Shown one piece after another: positions 42,635 to 50,533 of a stretch of DNA of 64,000 nucleotides (its first letter is position 1; each line of letters begins with the position of its first letter). Both the position numbers and the translations under genes were made by a program. The DNA comes from Catenulispora sp. MAP5-51 (lineage in GTDB: Bacteria; Actinomycetota; Actinomycetes; Streptomycetales; Catenulisporaceae): assembly GCF_041261205.1 (NCBI RefSeq), contig NZ_JBGCCH010000009.1, forward strand, positions 248,001-312,000, written 5' to 3'. The notes beneath the pieces were generated by a model. The model was not told the DNA's origin and did no database searches. It saw only the letters and a list, made by a program, of their open reading frames with translations.

Positions 42635-44278
42635 ATGCCCGCAGAAGAGACCGTCGCCTCCGAAGTCGGCCAGACCCTGCGCGAAGCCGGCGCCGACGTG
42701 GTCTTCGGCGTGGTCGGCAGCGGCAACTTCCACGTCACCAACGCCCTGGTCGGTGCCGGGGCGCGGTTCGTCGCCGCGCGGCACGAGGGCGGCGCGGCCA
42801 CCATGGCCGACGCCTACGCGCGGGCCAGCGGCGGGCTCGGGGTGCTCTCCGTGCACCAGGGCCCGGGCCTGACCAACGCCATGACCGGCATCGCCGAGGC
42901 CGCGAAGAGCCGCACGCCGCTGGTGGTCCTGGCCGCCGAGGCCACCTCCCGGCTGTCGAACTTCTGGGTCGACCAGAACGCGCTGGCCCGGGCCGTCGGC
43001 GCCCTGCCGCGCCGGGTCAACAGCGCCAGGTCGGCGCGCGCGGACACCCTGACCGCCGTGGCCACCGCGCAGTCCGAGCGCCGGACCGTCATCTTGAACC
43101 TGCCGCTGGACGTGCAGCAGCAGCGGGTCGAGGGCGGGAACCGGTTCGGGCTGCTGCCCGGCGGCACGACCGTGCACCCGCGCGAGGACGACATCGCTGC
43201 GCTGGCCGCGCTGCTCAACGAGGCCGAGCGCCCGGTCTTCATCGCCGGGCGCGGCGCGCGGCTGGCCGACGCCGGCGAGGCGCTCGCCGCGCTGGCCGAG
43301 CGGGCCGGCGCGCTGCTCGCCACATCCGCCGCCGCGCGCGGGCTGTTCCGCGGCGACCCGTTCGACCTCGACGTCAGCGGCGGGTTCGCCACGCCGCTGG
43401 CCGCCGAGCTGATCCGGGCCGCGGATCTGATCGTCGGCTGGGGCTGCGGCCTGAACATGTGGACGCTGCGCCACGGCACCCTCATCGCGCCCGACGCCAA
43501 GGTGGCGCAGGTCGACACCGAGCAGGACGCGCTGGGACGGCACCGGCGCGTGGACCTCGGGGTCGTCGGCGACGCCACGGACACCGCGTGGCAGGTCGCC
43601 GACCGAGTGCCCGCCAAGCGCGGCTACCGTTCGCGCGAGATCGCCCGACTGCTCCAGACCGAGGGGCGCTGGCCGCAGATCCCCTTCACCGACCGGTCCA
43701 CGGCCGACCGCATCGACCCGCGCACCCTCTCGACAGAACTCAACACCCTGCTTCCCGTCGAGCGCACCGTCGCCGTCGACTCCGGGAACTTCATGGGCTA
43801 CCCGGTGATGTACCTGGACGTCCCCGACGGCGAAGGCCTGGTGTTCACGCAGGCCTACCAGTCCATCGGCCTGGGCCTGGCCACCGCGATCGGCGCCGCC
43901 CTGGCCCGCCCCGACCGCCTGACCGTCGCCGCTCTCGGCGACGGCGGCGCGCTGATGTCGATCACGGAGTTGGAGACAGCGGTCCGCGAGCAGATCGGAC
44001 TCCTCATCGTCGTCTACAACGACGCGGCATACGGCGCGGAGGTGCACCACTTCGGGCCGCACGGCGACGACCTGGCCACGGTCACCTTCCCCGACACCGA
44101 CATCGCCGCCATCGCCCGCGGCTTCGGCTGCGAGGCCGCGACCGTCCGGTCCCCGCAGGACCTCAAGGTGGTCGCGCCGTGGCTGGCCGGACCGCGGGAG
44201 CGGCCGCTGCTGCTGGACGCGAAAGTGGCCGCGGACGAGGCCTCCTGGTGGTTGGAGGAGGCCTTCCGCGGCCACTGA
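42635..44278 (+). CDS. Thiamine-diphosphate-dependent enzyme (acetolactate synthase/benzoylformate decarboxylase family)
   Basis: 547 residues with the three-domain layout: N-terminal PYR domain with the catalytic Glu in AARHEGGAATMADAYARAS, middle domain (about 195-330), and C-terminal PP domain with the TPP motif GDGGALMSITELETAVREQ...VVYND. Closest to the broad ALS/BFDC/oxalyl-CoA group; the specific reaction cannot be read from the sequence. Near upstream lies a cyclase-family hydrolase. The gene ends only 4 nt before repeat element R2. Confidence 0.9.
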   Translation: MPAEETVASEVGQTLREAGADVVFGVVGSGNFHVTNALVGAGARFVAARHEGGAATMADAYARASGGLGVLSVHQGPGLTNAMTGIAEAAKSRTPLVVLAAEATSRLSNFWVDQNALARAVGALPRRVNSARSARADTLTAVATAQSERRTVILNLPLDVQQQRVEGGNRFGLLPGGTTVHPREDDIAALAALLNEAERPVFIAGRGARLADAGEALAALAERAGALLATSAAARGLFRGDPFDLDVSGGFATPLAAELIRAADLIVGWGCGLNMWTLRHGTLIAPDAKVAQVDTEQDALGRHRRVDLGVVGDATDTAWQVADRVPAKRGYRSREIARLLQTEGRWPQIPFTDRSTADRIDPRTLSTELNTLLPVERTVAVDSGNFMGYPVMYLDVPDGEGLVFTQAYQSIGLGLATAIGAALARPDRLTVAALGDGGALMSITELETAVREQIGLLIVVYNDAAYGAEVHHFGPHGDDLATVTFPDTDIAAIARGFGCEAATVRSPQDLKVVAPWLAGPRERPLLLDAKVAADEASWWLEEAFRGH

Positions 44279-44611
44279 GCTGTGTGGGGGTGGTGGGCTG
44301 GGTTCGGCGGCTGGGTGCGGTTTGTTCGTGGGCTGACAGGCACAGGCGTTTTCTGACGGCTTCGCGCATGGTTTGCGGGATCCGCAGCGGAGCGCGGGGC
44401 CGGGGTGCAGTGTGGGTCGCGTCGGCGGCCCGGCGGTTGGGGTGGTGGTCGGCTCTCCTGCGGCCATCAGGGATGGAAGGCCAAGGTCAAGAGCGGCAGT
44501 CAGAGGCGACAGTCAAGGGCGCCTCCGGCGGCGCCTGCGCGGCGAGCGGCCTCGCTCCGGGGAGTGGGGGGCCGCGTTGTCGGGCGGCGGACGCTGCTTG
44601 TGGTCGCCTTT

Positions 44612-44771
44612 GTCCCGGATTCCCCGCCGCTTCAGCGCCCGGAGGGAACCATCCCGGCCTGGGCGGTGTCAAGCCGGATCGCTGTTGCTGGCCACCGGTT
44701 TCGTCCGGCTGGACACCGCCCAGTCCGGGATGGTTGTGCAAGCACCGCCGAAGCGACGGGGAATCCGGGAC
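44612..44771. repeat. Hairpin module C of R2 (reversed module B)
   Basis: 160 bp with the 19-bp terminal inverted repeat (left copy has one mismatch, CCCCGCCGC) and nested stem AACCATCCCGGCCTGGGCGG. Matches the reverse complement of 33470-33629 almost base for base. Confidence 0.85.
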
Positions 44772-44871
44772 AACCCCGGTCTGTGGTGTGGACGGGGTCC
44801 ACTCGGTGAGGCACAGCGGCGGCCGGGCGGTGTGTGCGTGTGGTGTGGGAACTCTTCCCACAGGTGGGTTT

Positions 44872-45026
44872 GTCCCGGATTCCCCGTCGCGTCGGCGGGC
44901 GTAGCCAAGCAGGCCGGTCCGGTGGTGTCAAGTCGCTGATACCCGGCCACCAGCTGGGCGATCCGACTTGATACCACCGGACCGGTCTGCTTCCGTAAGG
45001 CGCTGACGTGACGGGGAATCCGGGAC
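44872..45026. repeat. Hairpin module D of R2 (reversed module A)
   Basis: 155 bp with 19-bp terminal repeats (the right one has one mismatch, GTGACGGGGAATC) and nested stem GGTCCGGTGGTGTCAAGTCG. Matches the reverse complement of 31684-31838 with few differences. Confidence 0.85.
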
Positions 45027-45121
45027 GAAGGCGACCACAAGCAGCGTCCGGCGGCAGCCAGCGCGGCCCCCCATCCCCGGAGCCGAGGCCGCTCGCCGCG
45101 CAGGCGCCGCCGGAGGCGCCC

Positions 45122-45171
45122 TTGACTGCCGCCTTTGACTGTCGCCTTTGACTGCCGCCTTTGACTGTGGC
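45122..45171. repeat. 13-bp tandem repeat in the right arm of R2
   Basis: Three to four units TTGACTGCCGCCT / TTGACTGTCGCCT. The same position in R1 has only one or two units (TTGACTGTGGCCT, TTGACCGTCGCAG), so this piece varies in copy number. Confidence 0.75.
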
Positions 45172-45440
45172 AGTAGCCAGCACCACCTACCCACACCACC
45201 GCCGCCCCGCGAAACCAGCGGCACCAGCGACCCGCGCCACCAACGGATCCCGTGAACCATGCGCGAAGCCGTCAGAAAACGCCTGTGCCTGTCAGCCCAC
45301 GACCAAACCGCACCCAGCCGCCAAACCCAACCACCCACACACAAGCCAAGAGCGTCCGCAAGCCGAGCGCCCTCGACACACCGGCCGGGCGGCGATGCGG
45401 TCGCCACCCGGCACTGGCTGCACTGGATCCGCTGGAAGCG

Positions 45441-46385
45441 CTACTTCAGCGTCCCCGCCGTCAGACCCGCCTGCACCTGTCGCTGGAACGACAAGTACAC
45501 CGCCATCACCGGCAGCATCGCGATCGTCATGCCCGCGAACAGGGCCGGGAAGTCGCCGCTGTAGCCCTGCGCCACCATCAGCGACACCAGGCCCTGCGAC
45601 AGCATGTAGTGCGGGGCCTCGCCGTGCTGGGACTGCATCAGCACCACCGGCAGCAGGTACTGGTTCCACTGCCCCAGGATGTTGAAGATGCCCACGCTGA
45701 TCAGGCCGGGCTTGGCCATCGGCAGCATCACCTGGAAGAAGGCGCGGGTGTGCGAGGCGCCGTCGATCATGGCCGCCTCGTACACCGCCGTGGGCAGGGT
45801 GCGGAAGAACGAGTGCAGGAAGAACACGGTGAACGGCATCGAGAACGCGACGTACACCAGGATCAGGCCCTGGTAGGTGTTCAGCATGTGCAGCTTGCTC
45901 ACCTGGAAGAACAGCGGCACCAGCGCCAGGTACACCGGCAGCATGACGCCGCTGACGAACAGGTAGTAGATGAACCTGTTGCCCCGGAACTCGAAGCGGG
46001 CCAGGACGTAGGCCGCCATCGCCCCGAACAGCATCGTCAGGGTCACCGAGAAGACCAGGACGATGACCGTGTCCTTCAGGTACGTGCTGATGCCGGTGTG
46101 CCAGGCCCGGGAGAAGGCCCCGAAGGACCAGTGGTGCGGCCAGGACCAGGCGCTGCCGTTGAGTTCGCTGCTGTTCTTGAACGCGCCCAGGATCACCCAC
46201 AGGACCGGGCCCAGGACCATGATGGCCCAGACCCCCATGAAGCCGGTGCCGAACACGTTCAGGGTCGCGCCGGACTCGGCGAACCGGCGCGAGCGCTCGC
46301 CGCCGGGTTTGCCCCCCTTCGGGTCGGCTGTGCCCGCTGTTCCGGGCGTCGCCGCGGGAGGGGTCTGCGTCATATCTGCTGCCAT
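45441..46385 (-). CDS. ngcG: Carbohydrate ABC transporter permease, MalG type (NgcG-like)
   Basis: 314 residues with six membrane helices and the inner-membrane EAA loop VYEAAMIDGASHTRAFFQVM, which couples to the ATPase. A long hydrophilic N-terminus (about 38 residues) is common in actinomycete sugar permeases. Third gene of the binding protein-MalF-MalG operon. The symbol rests on the NgcE-like binding protein and the GlcNAc kinase upstream. No ATPase gene is included; as in Streptomyces, MsiK encoded elsewhere probably energises it. Confidence 0.88.
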   Translation of the reverse strand: MAADMTQTPPAATPGTAGTADPKGGKPGGERSRRFAESGATLNVFGTGFMGVWAIMVLGPVLWVILGAFKNSSELNGSAWSWPHHWSFGAFSRAWHTGISTYLKDTVIVLVFSVTLTMLFGAMAAYVLARFEFRGNRFIYYLFVSGVMLPVYLALVPLFFQVSKLHMLNTYQGLILVYVAFSMPFTVFFLHSFFRTLPTAVYEAAMIDGASHTRAFFQVMLPMAKPGLISVGIFNILGQWNQYLLPVVLMQSQHGEAPHYMLSQGLVSLMVAQGYSGDFPALFAGMTIAMLPVMAVYLSFQRQVQAGLTAGTLK

Positions 46386-46404
46386 GTCGTCTTGTCCTCC
46401 GCGC

Positions 46405-47352
46405 TCAGTACTCGAGGCGCTCGCGGCGCGTGGCGCGCATGACGACGAGCGAAAGGATCAGGGTGATGAAGAAGATGACGACGCCCATCGCGCACGCGTA
46501 GCCGGCCTTGCCCAGCACCTGGAAGTTGCGCATCAGGTAGGTCGCCAGCACCTCGCCGTGCTCGTCCGGGCCGCCGCCGAAGCTGGAGCCCGGGGTCAGG
46601 GTGGCGACCAGGGCGAAGGCGTCCATCGCGGCGACCGCCAGGTACACCCAGGCGGTCTGGACCGAGTCCCACAGCAGCGGCATCGTGACCTTGAAGTAGG
46701 TCTGGGTCCGGCCGGCGCCGTCCAGCAGGGCCGCCTCGTAGTAGTCGCGCGGGATCTGCTGCATCGCCGCGGAGAACAGCACCAGGTAGAAGCCGACCCA
46801 CTGCCACACCAGGATGAACATGATGCACCAGAGCACGAACGTGGGGGAGTTCAGGAACTCCCAGGGGTGGTTCGCGTCGGTCAGGCCGAGCTTGATCACC
46901 ACGGCGTTGAACAGGCCGACGCTGTTGGACTCGTAGGCGGCCTGGAACAGGATCACGATGATCGCGACCGAGAGGACCTGCGGGAAGAAGAACACGATCC
47001 GGAAGAAGGCCGAGCCCCGGATCCCGCGCACGCCGCCGATCCCGCCCTTGCGCCCGCCCACGTTCAGCATGAAGGCGAAGAACATCGCCAGGACGATGGT
47101 GATGGTGGGGAACACGATCAGGATGATCATGTTGTGGGTGAGGGCCTTGAGGAAGATCGAGTCGTGGAACAGGTCCACGTAGTTCTTCAGCCCCACCACC
47201 TTGCTCGGCGGTGCGACGCCGCTCCACTCGGTGAGGGAGTAGCCGAAGGTCTCCACGTAGGGCCAGATGACGAAGATCAGGTAGACCGCGAGCGGCCCCG
47301 CGAGGAACGAGGCGATGAACAGCCGCTCTCTGGTCTTTTTGCGCAGCCGCAT
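46405..47352 (-). CDS. ngcF: Carbohydrate ABC transporter permease, MalF type (NgcF-like)
   Basis: 315 residues, six helices. EAA loop: DYYEAALLDGAGRTQTYFKV followed by MPLLWDS. The segment SSFGGGPDEHGEVLATYLM resembles GlcNAc/chitobiose permeases of actinomycetes. Lies between binding protein and MalG-type permease with short gaps (106 and 19 nt). Together they move a sugar, probably GlcNAc or chitobiose, across the cell membrane. Confidence 0.88.
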   Translation of the reverse strand: MRLRKKTRERLFIASFLAGPLAVYLIFVIWPYVETFGYSLTEWSGVAPPSKVVGLKNYVDLFHDSIFLKALTHNMIILIVFPTITIVLAMFFAFMLNVGGRKGGIGGVRGIRGSAFFRIVFFFPQVLSVAIIVILFQAAYESNSVGLFNAVVIKLGLTDANHPWEFLNSPTFVLWCIMFILVWQWVGFYLVLFSAAMQQIPRDYYEAALLDGAGRTQTYFKVTMPLLWDSVQTAWVYLAVAAMDAFALVATLTPGSSFGGGPDEHGEVLATYLMRNFQVLGKAGYACAMGVVIFFITLILSLVVMRATRRERLEY

Positions 47353-47458
47353 GGCGCGAGCTCCCGGGAGGGTCGGGGAGGGGTGGGACGGTGGGGCCGC
47401 GGACGCCGGGCCGGTGTCGGTACCGGCGCCGGTGTCCGCGGCGGGGAAGCGGGACGAC

Positions 47459-48919
47459 TCAGCTGGTGCTGGTGGGCCGCTTGAACTTCTGCACCGAGGA
47501 GTCGGCGGCGCACTTGTCGGCCGCCGTCTGCGCGCGGCTGATGAAGTCCGCCGGCTTGATCTTGTTGGCCATCAGCTGGCCCATGGCGTCCTCGAGGTCC
47601 TTCTCCATCTGGGAGTACCAGTTGAGGTAGTACCACGAGATGACCTGGCCGTTGGCCCCCTGGTACAGGTCGTTGCTGGACTTGGTGCCCGGCTTGAGCT
47701 TGGCCTCGATGTCCGGGGTGATTGAGTCCTTGACCACCGACAGCGAGTTGGCGTTCTGGGCGAAGGAGGCGCCGCCGGCCTTGGAGCACATGATGCGCAG
47801 GAACTCCAGGCCGCCGGCCTGGTTCTTGGCCTTGCTCGGCACGATGAACGGCTCGCCGGCGCCGGCCCGGATCGCGGTCTGCGGCATCTTGTCGCCGTCC
47901 AGCGAGGGCATGGCGAACACGGCCATGTCGAAGCCGGCCGGGGTCGCGGCCATCTGCTCGTTCTCCAGCCACGACCCGCACGGGATGACCGCGGCCTTGC
48001 CCTGGTTCCACAGGGTCTGGGACTGGATGTGGGTCAGGCCCTCGGTGCCCGGGAGCATGTAGCCCTTGTCCACCAGCTCGTAGATGGCGTTGACGCTGTT
48101 CACGACCGCGTCGGCCTTCCAGGCGTTGGGCTCCAGGTTGTCGATGGCGGTCTGCACGTCCGGGCCGCCGTTCTTGGCGACCAGGTCCATCAGCGGCACC
48201 ATCATGTAGTACGGGTACTTGCCCTGGTGCGCGAACGGCGCCATGCCGCTGGCCTTGATGGTCGCGCACAGCGTCATGAAGTCGGCCCACGTGGTGGGGA
48301 CCTGCCAGTTGTTCTTCTTGAACGTCGAGGAGGAGTACCACAGGCCGAAGACGGTGAACGCGTAGTTCAGCGAGAACATGCTCTGGCCGAGCTGCCCGGT
48401 CTCGATGGTGCCGGCCAGCAGGGTGTCGCGGACCTTCTTGCTCGGGTCGTCGATCGACGGCGCGTTCAGCAGCTCGTCCAGGTTGGTCAGCTGGCCGCTG
48501 GAGTTCAGCACGTCCAGCTTCAGCTGCTGGGCGCCGGAGTCGTCGATGACGTCCGGCGGGCTGCCGGCGTTGAAGCGCGGCTGCAGGTCGCCGGTGAGGT
48601 TCTGGCCGCTGTGGTGCGCGACCGCGGCGCCGGGGAAGCTCTTGGTGTACAGCGACTCGAAGGCCTTGGCGTAGTCGTCGCCGTAGCCGCCCTTGAAGAT
48701 GTAGACGTCCAGGGGGCTGGAGGCCTTCACGCCGAACGGGTTCTTCGGGTCCGAGGAGTTCGCGGCGGTCGAGGAGTTGCTGCTGCTCTTGCTGCTCCCG
48801 CTGCCGGCCGCGCACCCGGCTGCCAGGGCCGAGCCGGGGCCGACCATGGCCGCGATCGCGGCCGAGCGGACCAGCATCTGCCGGCGGGAGACGTCGGCGG
48901 GCAAGCCGTGTTCTGACAC
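47459..48919 (-). CDS. ngcE: Sugar-binding lipoprotein, N-acetylglucosamine/chitobiose type (NgcE-like)
   Basis: 486 residues. GTG start with GGAG upstream; the signal has twin Arg (DVSRRQMLVRSAAIAAMVG) and a lipobox ending ...LAAGC. Mature protein is a cluster-type sugar-binding fold; FLRIMCSKAGGASFAQNANS and LYQGANGQVISWYYLNWY match the NgcE group better than generic binding proteins. It delivers substrate to NgcFG. The divergent-side GlcNAc kinase, 210 nt upstream in the same direction, supports GlcNAc use. Confidence in substrate is moderate. Confidence 0.85.
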   Translation of the reverse strand: MSEHGLPADVSRRQMLVRSAAIAAMVGPGSALAAGCAAGSGSSKSSSNSSTAANSSDPKNPFGVKASSPLDVYIFKGGYGDDYAKAFESLYTKSFPGAAVAHHSGQNLTGDLQPRFNAGSPPDVIDDSGAQQLKLDVLNSSGQLTNLDELLNAPSIDDPSKKVRDTLLAGTIETGQLGQSMFSLNYAFTVFGLWYSSSTFKKNNWQVPTTWADFMTLCATIKASGMAPFAHQGKYPYYMMVPLMDLVAKNGGPDVQTAIDNLEPNAWKADAVVNSVNAIYELVDKGYMLPGTEGLTHIQSQTLWNQGKAAVIPCGSWLENEQMAATPAGFDMAVFAMPSLDGDKMPQTAIRAGAGEPFIVPSKAKNQAGGLEFLRIMCSKAGGASFAQNANSLSVVKDSITPDIEAKLKPGTKSSNDLYQGANGQVISWYYLNWYSQMEKDLEDAMGQLMANKIKPADFISRAQTAADKCAADSSVQKFKRPTSTS

Positions 48920-49023
48920 TGTGGTTCTCCTGATCGACGAGAAGCGGTGCGCCGGGGGGTTCCGGCTGTGAGGGGAGGTGCGCTCGTGCGGTGTGCTCAG
49001 GTGATGCGAGTGCTCGGCCGTAC

Positions 49024-49080
49024 GGTGCTGCGCGGTGCTGGGTGGTGCTGGGTGGTGCTGGATGGTGCCGGTGGTGCGGT
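49024..49080. repeat. Tandem GGTGCTGGGT repeats before ngcE
   Basis: About five 10-bp units (GGTGCTGCGC, GGTGCTGGGT twice, GGTGCTGGAT, GGTGCCGGTG) in the gap between the kinase and the transporter genes. No gene; may affect the ngcE leader. Confidence 0.65.
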
Positions 49081-49129
49081 GTCGTGCGACAGGTTTTGCT
49101 CGAGTTGCTCGGTAGGTTATGAGATTTTG

Positions 49130-50173
49130 TCAGCTGGCGGTAGGTATCGAAAACAATCGCTCACGGACTTCCGAGGGAGGCACCGGCCCGACGCGGGCCA
49201 GCGCGAGCCACGCGGCGGCCGCCGCGCCGTCCAGAGCCTCGCTCACCGGGGCGTCCGGCCAGCGCTCGCGCAGCATCCGCCGCACGCGCTCGGCGACCGG
49301 TGTCGGATTGGTCAGGATGCTTCCGGCCAGCACGATCGGGCTGGCCGCGTCGGAACTGCGGACGGTGGTCAGGGTCTGCGCGAGGTGCTCGACGGCGCGG
49401 TCGGCGATCGCCTCGGCGACCGGGTCGTGGGCTTCGCAGGCGGTGGTCAGCAGCGGGGCCAGGCGGGCCAGTGCCGTCGGGGGCTCGGCCATCACCGCGG
49501 CCACCAGCTCGCGGGCGGTCAGAGGCGGTTCGTCGGTGCCGGGCGATGAAGCAGAGTCGGATGCCGATGCGGTACCCGGCCCCGCCGGGCGCAACCGCAA
49601 CGATTCGATCACGAGGCCGGTGAGCGCGGTCGCCGGGCCCTCGCCGTCCAGCGCGGCCATCGCCGCCAGCACCGCCTGACGTCCCAGCCAGAAGCCGGAG
49701 CCGCGGTCGCCGAGCAGCCAGCCGTGGCCGTCGGACCGCGCGGCCATCGCGCGGTCCTTCACGGCGATCGCGACCGCGCCGGTGCCGGACAGCAGCAGCG
49801 AGCCCTCCGCGGCGGGGGTGCCGGCCGCGAACGCGATCAGCGCGTCCGGCTCGTACTCGACCGGGCAGCGGATCCCGACACGGGCCCAGACCCGGGTGAA
49901 CGCCTGCCCGCCGGGCAGGTCCTCGCCGGAGGGCAGGGCCCCGCCGCCGGCCAGGCCGAGCACCACGTGGCGCACGGCGGCCGGGTCCAGGCCGGTCAGC
50001 GCCTGCTCCACCGCCTCGGCCAGGGCGGCCGCGGCCCGCTCCGGTCCCAGGCCGGTCGGGTTGCCCCCGGAGGCGCGTCCGGCGCCCCGCCTGACCCCCC
50101 GCGGCGTGACCGCCAGGACCCGCGTCGACGTGCCGCCGACGTCGAGTCCGAGGACCAGCGCCTCGTCGGTCAT
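49130..50173 (-). CDS. N-acetylglucosamine kinase (BadF/BadG/BcrA/BcrD ATPase family)
   Basis: 347 residues of the actin-like ATPase fold: phosphate-1 GLDVGGTSTRVLAV, phosphate-2 LLLSGTGAVAIA, GDRGSGFWLGRQAV (typical of GlcNAc kinases) and adenosine loop IVLAGSILTNP. It would phosphorylate imported GlcNAc to GlcNAc-6-P. The NgcEFG-like transporter lies downstream in the same direction. Its promoter region carries LacI-like and DasR-like operators. Confidence 0.85.
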   Translation of the reverse strand: MTDEALVLGLDVGGTSTRVLAVTPRGVRRGAGRASGGNPTGLGPERAAAALAEAVEQALTGLDPAAVRHVVLGLAGGGALPSGEDLPGGQAFTRVWARVGIRCPVEYEPDALIAFAAGTPAAEGSLLLSGTGAVAIAVKDRAMAARSDGHGWLLGDRGSGFWLGRQAVLAAMAALDGEGPATALTGLVIESLRLRPAGPGTASASDSASSPGTDEPPLTARELVAAVMAEPPTALARLAPLLTTACEAHDPVAEAIADRAVEHLAQTLTTVRSSDAASPIVLAGSILTNPTPVAERVRRMLRERWPDAPVSEALDGAAAAAWLALARVGPVPPSEVRERLFSIPTAS

Positions 50174-50199
50174 GGTGGGTCTCGCCTCTCCGCAGCCGG

Positions 50200-50347
50200 G
50201 TGGAACGTTTCAATTCCACGTTGCGTGGAACTTAGAACCCGGATAATGCGACGTCAAGGGTTGACCTGGAAGTGCAACGGTAAAGATGCCGAAGGTATAC
50301 GGTACGGCGCGCAGCGGCCACCGCCGCCGGTCCTTGAAACGTTCCAA
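50200..50347. promoter_or_regulatory. Two LacI-type operators in the kinase/lacI divergent region
   Basis: O1 GTGGAACGTTTCAA (50200-50213) and O2 TTGAAACGTTCCAA (50334-50347) match at 13 of 14 positions when one is reversed. They are palindromic with the central CG typical of LacI/GalR-family sites. A third inverted repeat, TTCCAC-N5-GTGGAA, overlaps O1 at 50214-50230. The cognate regulator is the divergent gene at 50534. The 134-bp separation could allow DNA looping. Confidence 0.7.
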
Positions 50348-50367
50348 AGGGACTGGCGTCCCCTGGC

Positions 50368-50383
50368 GGCTGTCTAGACCTGT
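50368..50383. promoter_or_regulatory. DasR-like (dre) site 1
   Basis: GGCTGTCTAGACCTGT agrees with the dre consensus AGTGGTCTAGACCACT at 11 of 16 positions and keeps the TCTAGA core. DasR binds such sites to control GlcNAc and chitin genes in streptomycetes and is released by GlcN-6-P. Confidence 0.55.
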
Positions 50384-50419
50384 GGCCGCCCCGGATTCGA
50401 CTGTGCCACACAAAGCCCA

Positions 50420-50435
50420 GGCGGTCTAGACCGCC
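50420..50435. promoter_or_regulatory. DasR-like (dre) site 2
   Basis: GGCGGTCTAGACCGCC is a perfect 16-bp palindrome that agrees with the dre consensus at 12 of 16 positions, including the whole GGTCTAGACC core. It lies 98 nt before the lacI start and 52 bp from site 1, centre to centre. Confidence 0.65.
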
Positions 50436-50533
50436 CCGGGGCCGTGCCCGAAACAGGATGTTGACTGCGGTGAGCGCGGCCGTTTAGCCTCCTCGGCACG
50501 GCCACCGGGCGGATCGGGATACAAGGGGCGTGC

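Larger units (their letters stand above)
44282..45342. repeat. Paired-hairpin inverted-repeat element, copy R2 (uninterrupted)
   Basis: About 1.06 kb without a gene. Left arm 44282-44630 is the inverted near-copy of right arm 45008-45342. Inside are modules C (44612-44771) and D (44872-45026) separated by a 100-nt spacer (44772-44871). Arms, modules and spacer all match R1, but C equals reversed B and D equals reversed A while the spacer keeps the same orientation as in R1. It fills the space between two convergent genes, and both its hairpins could stop transcription from either side. Confidence 0.88.
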
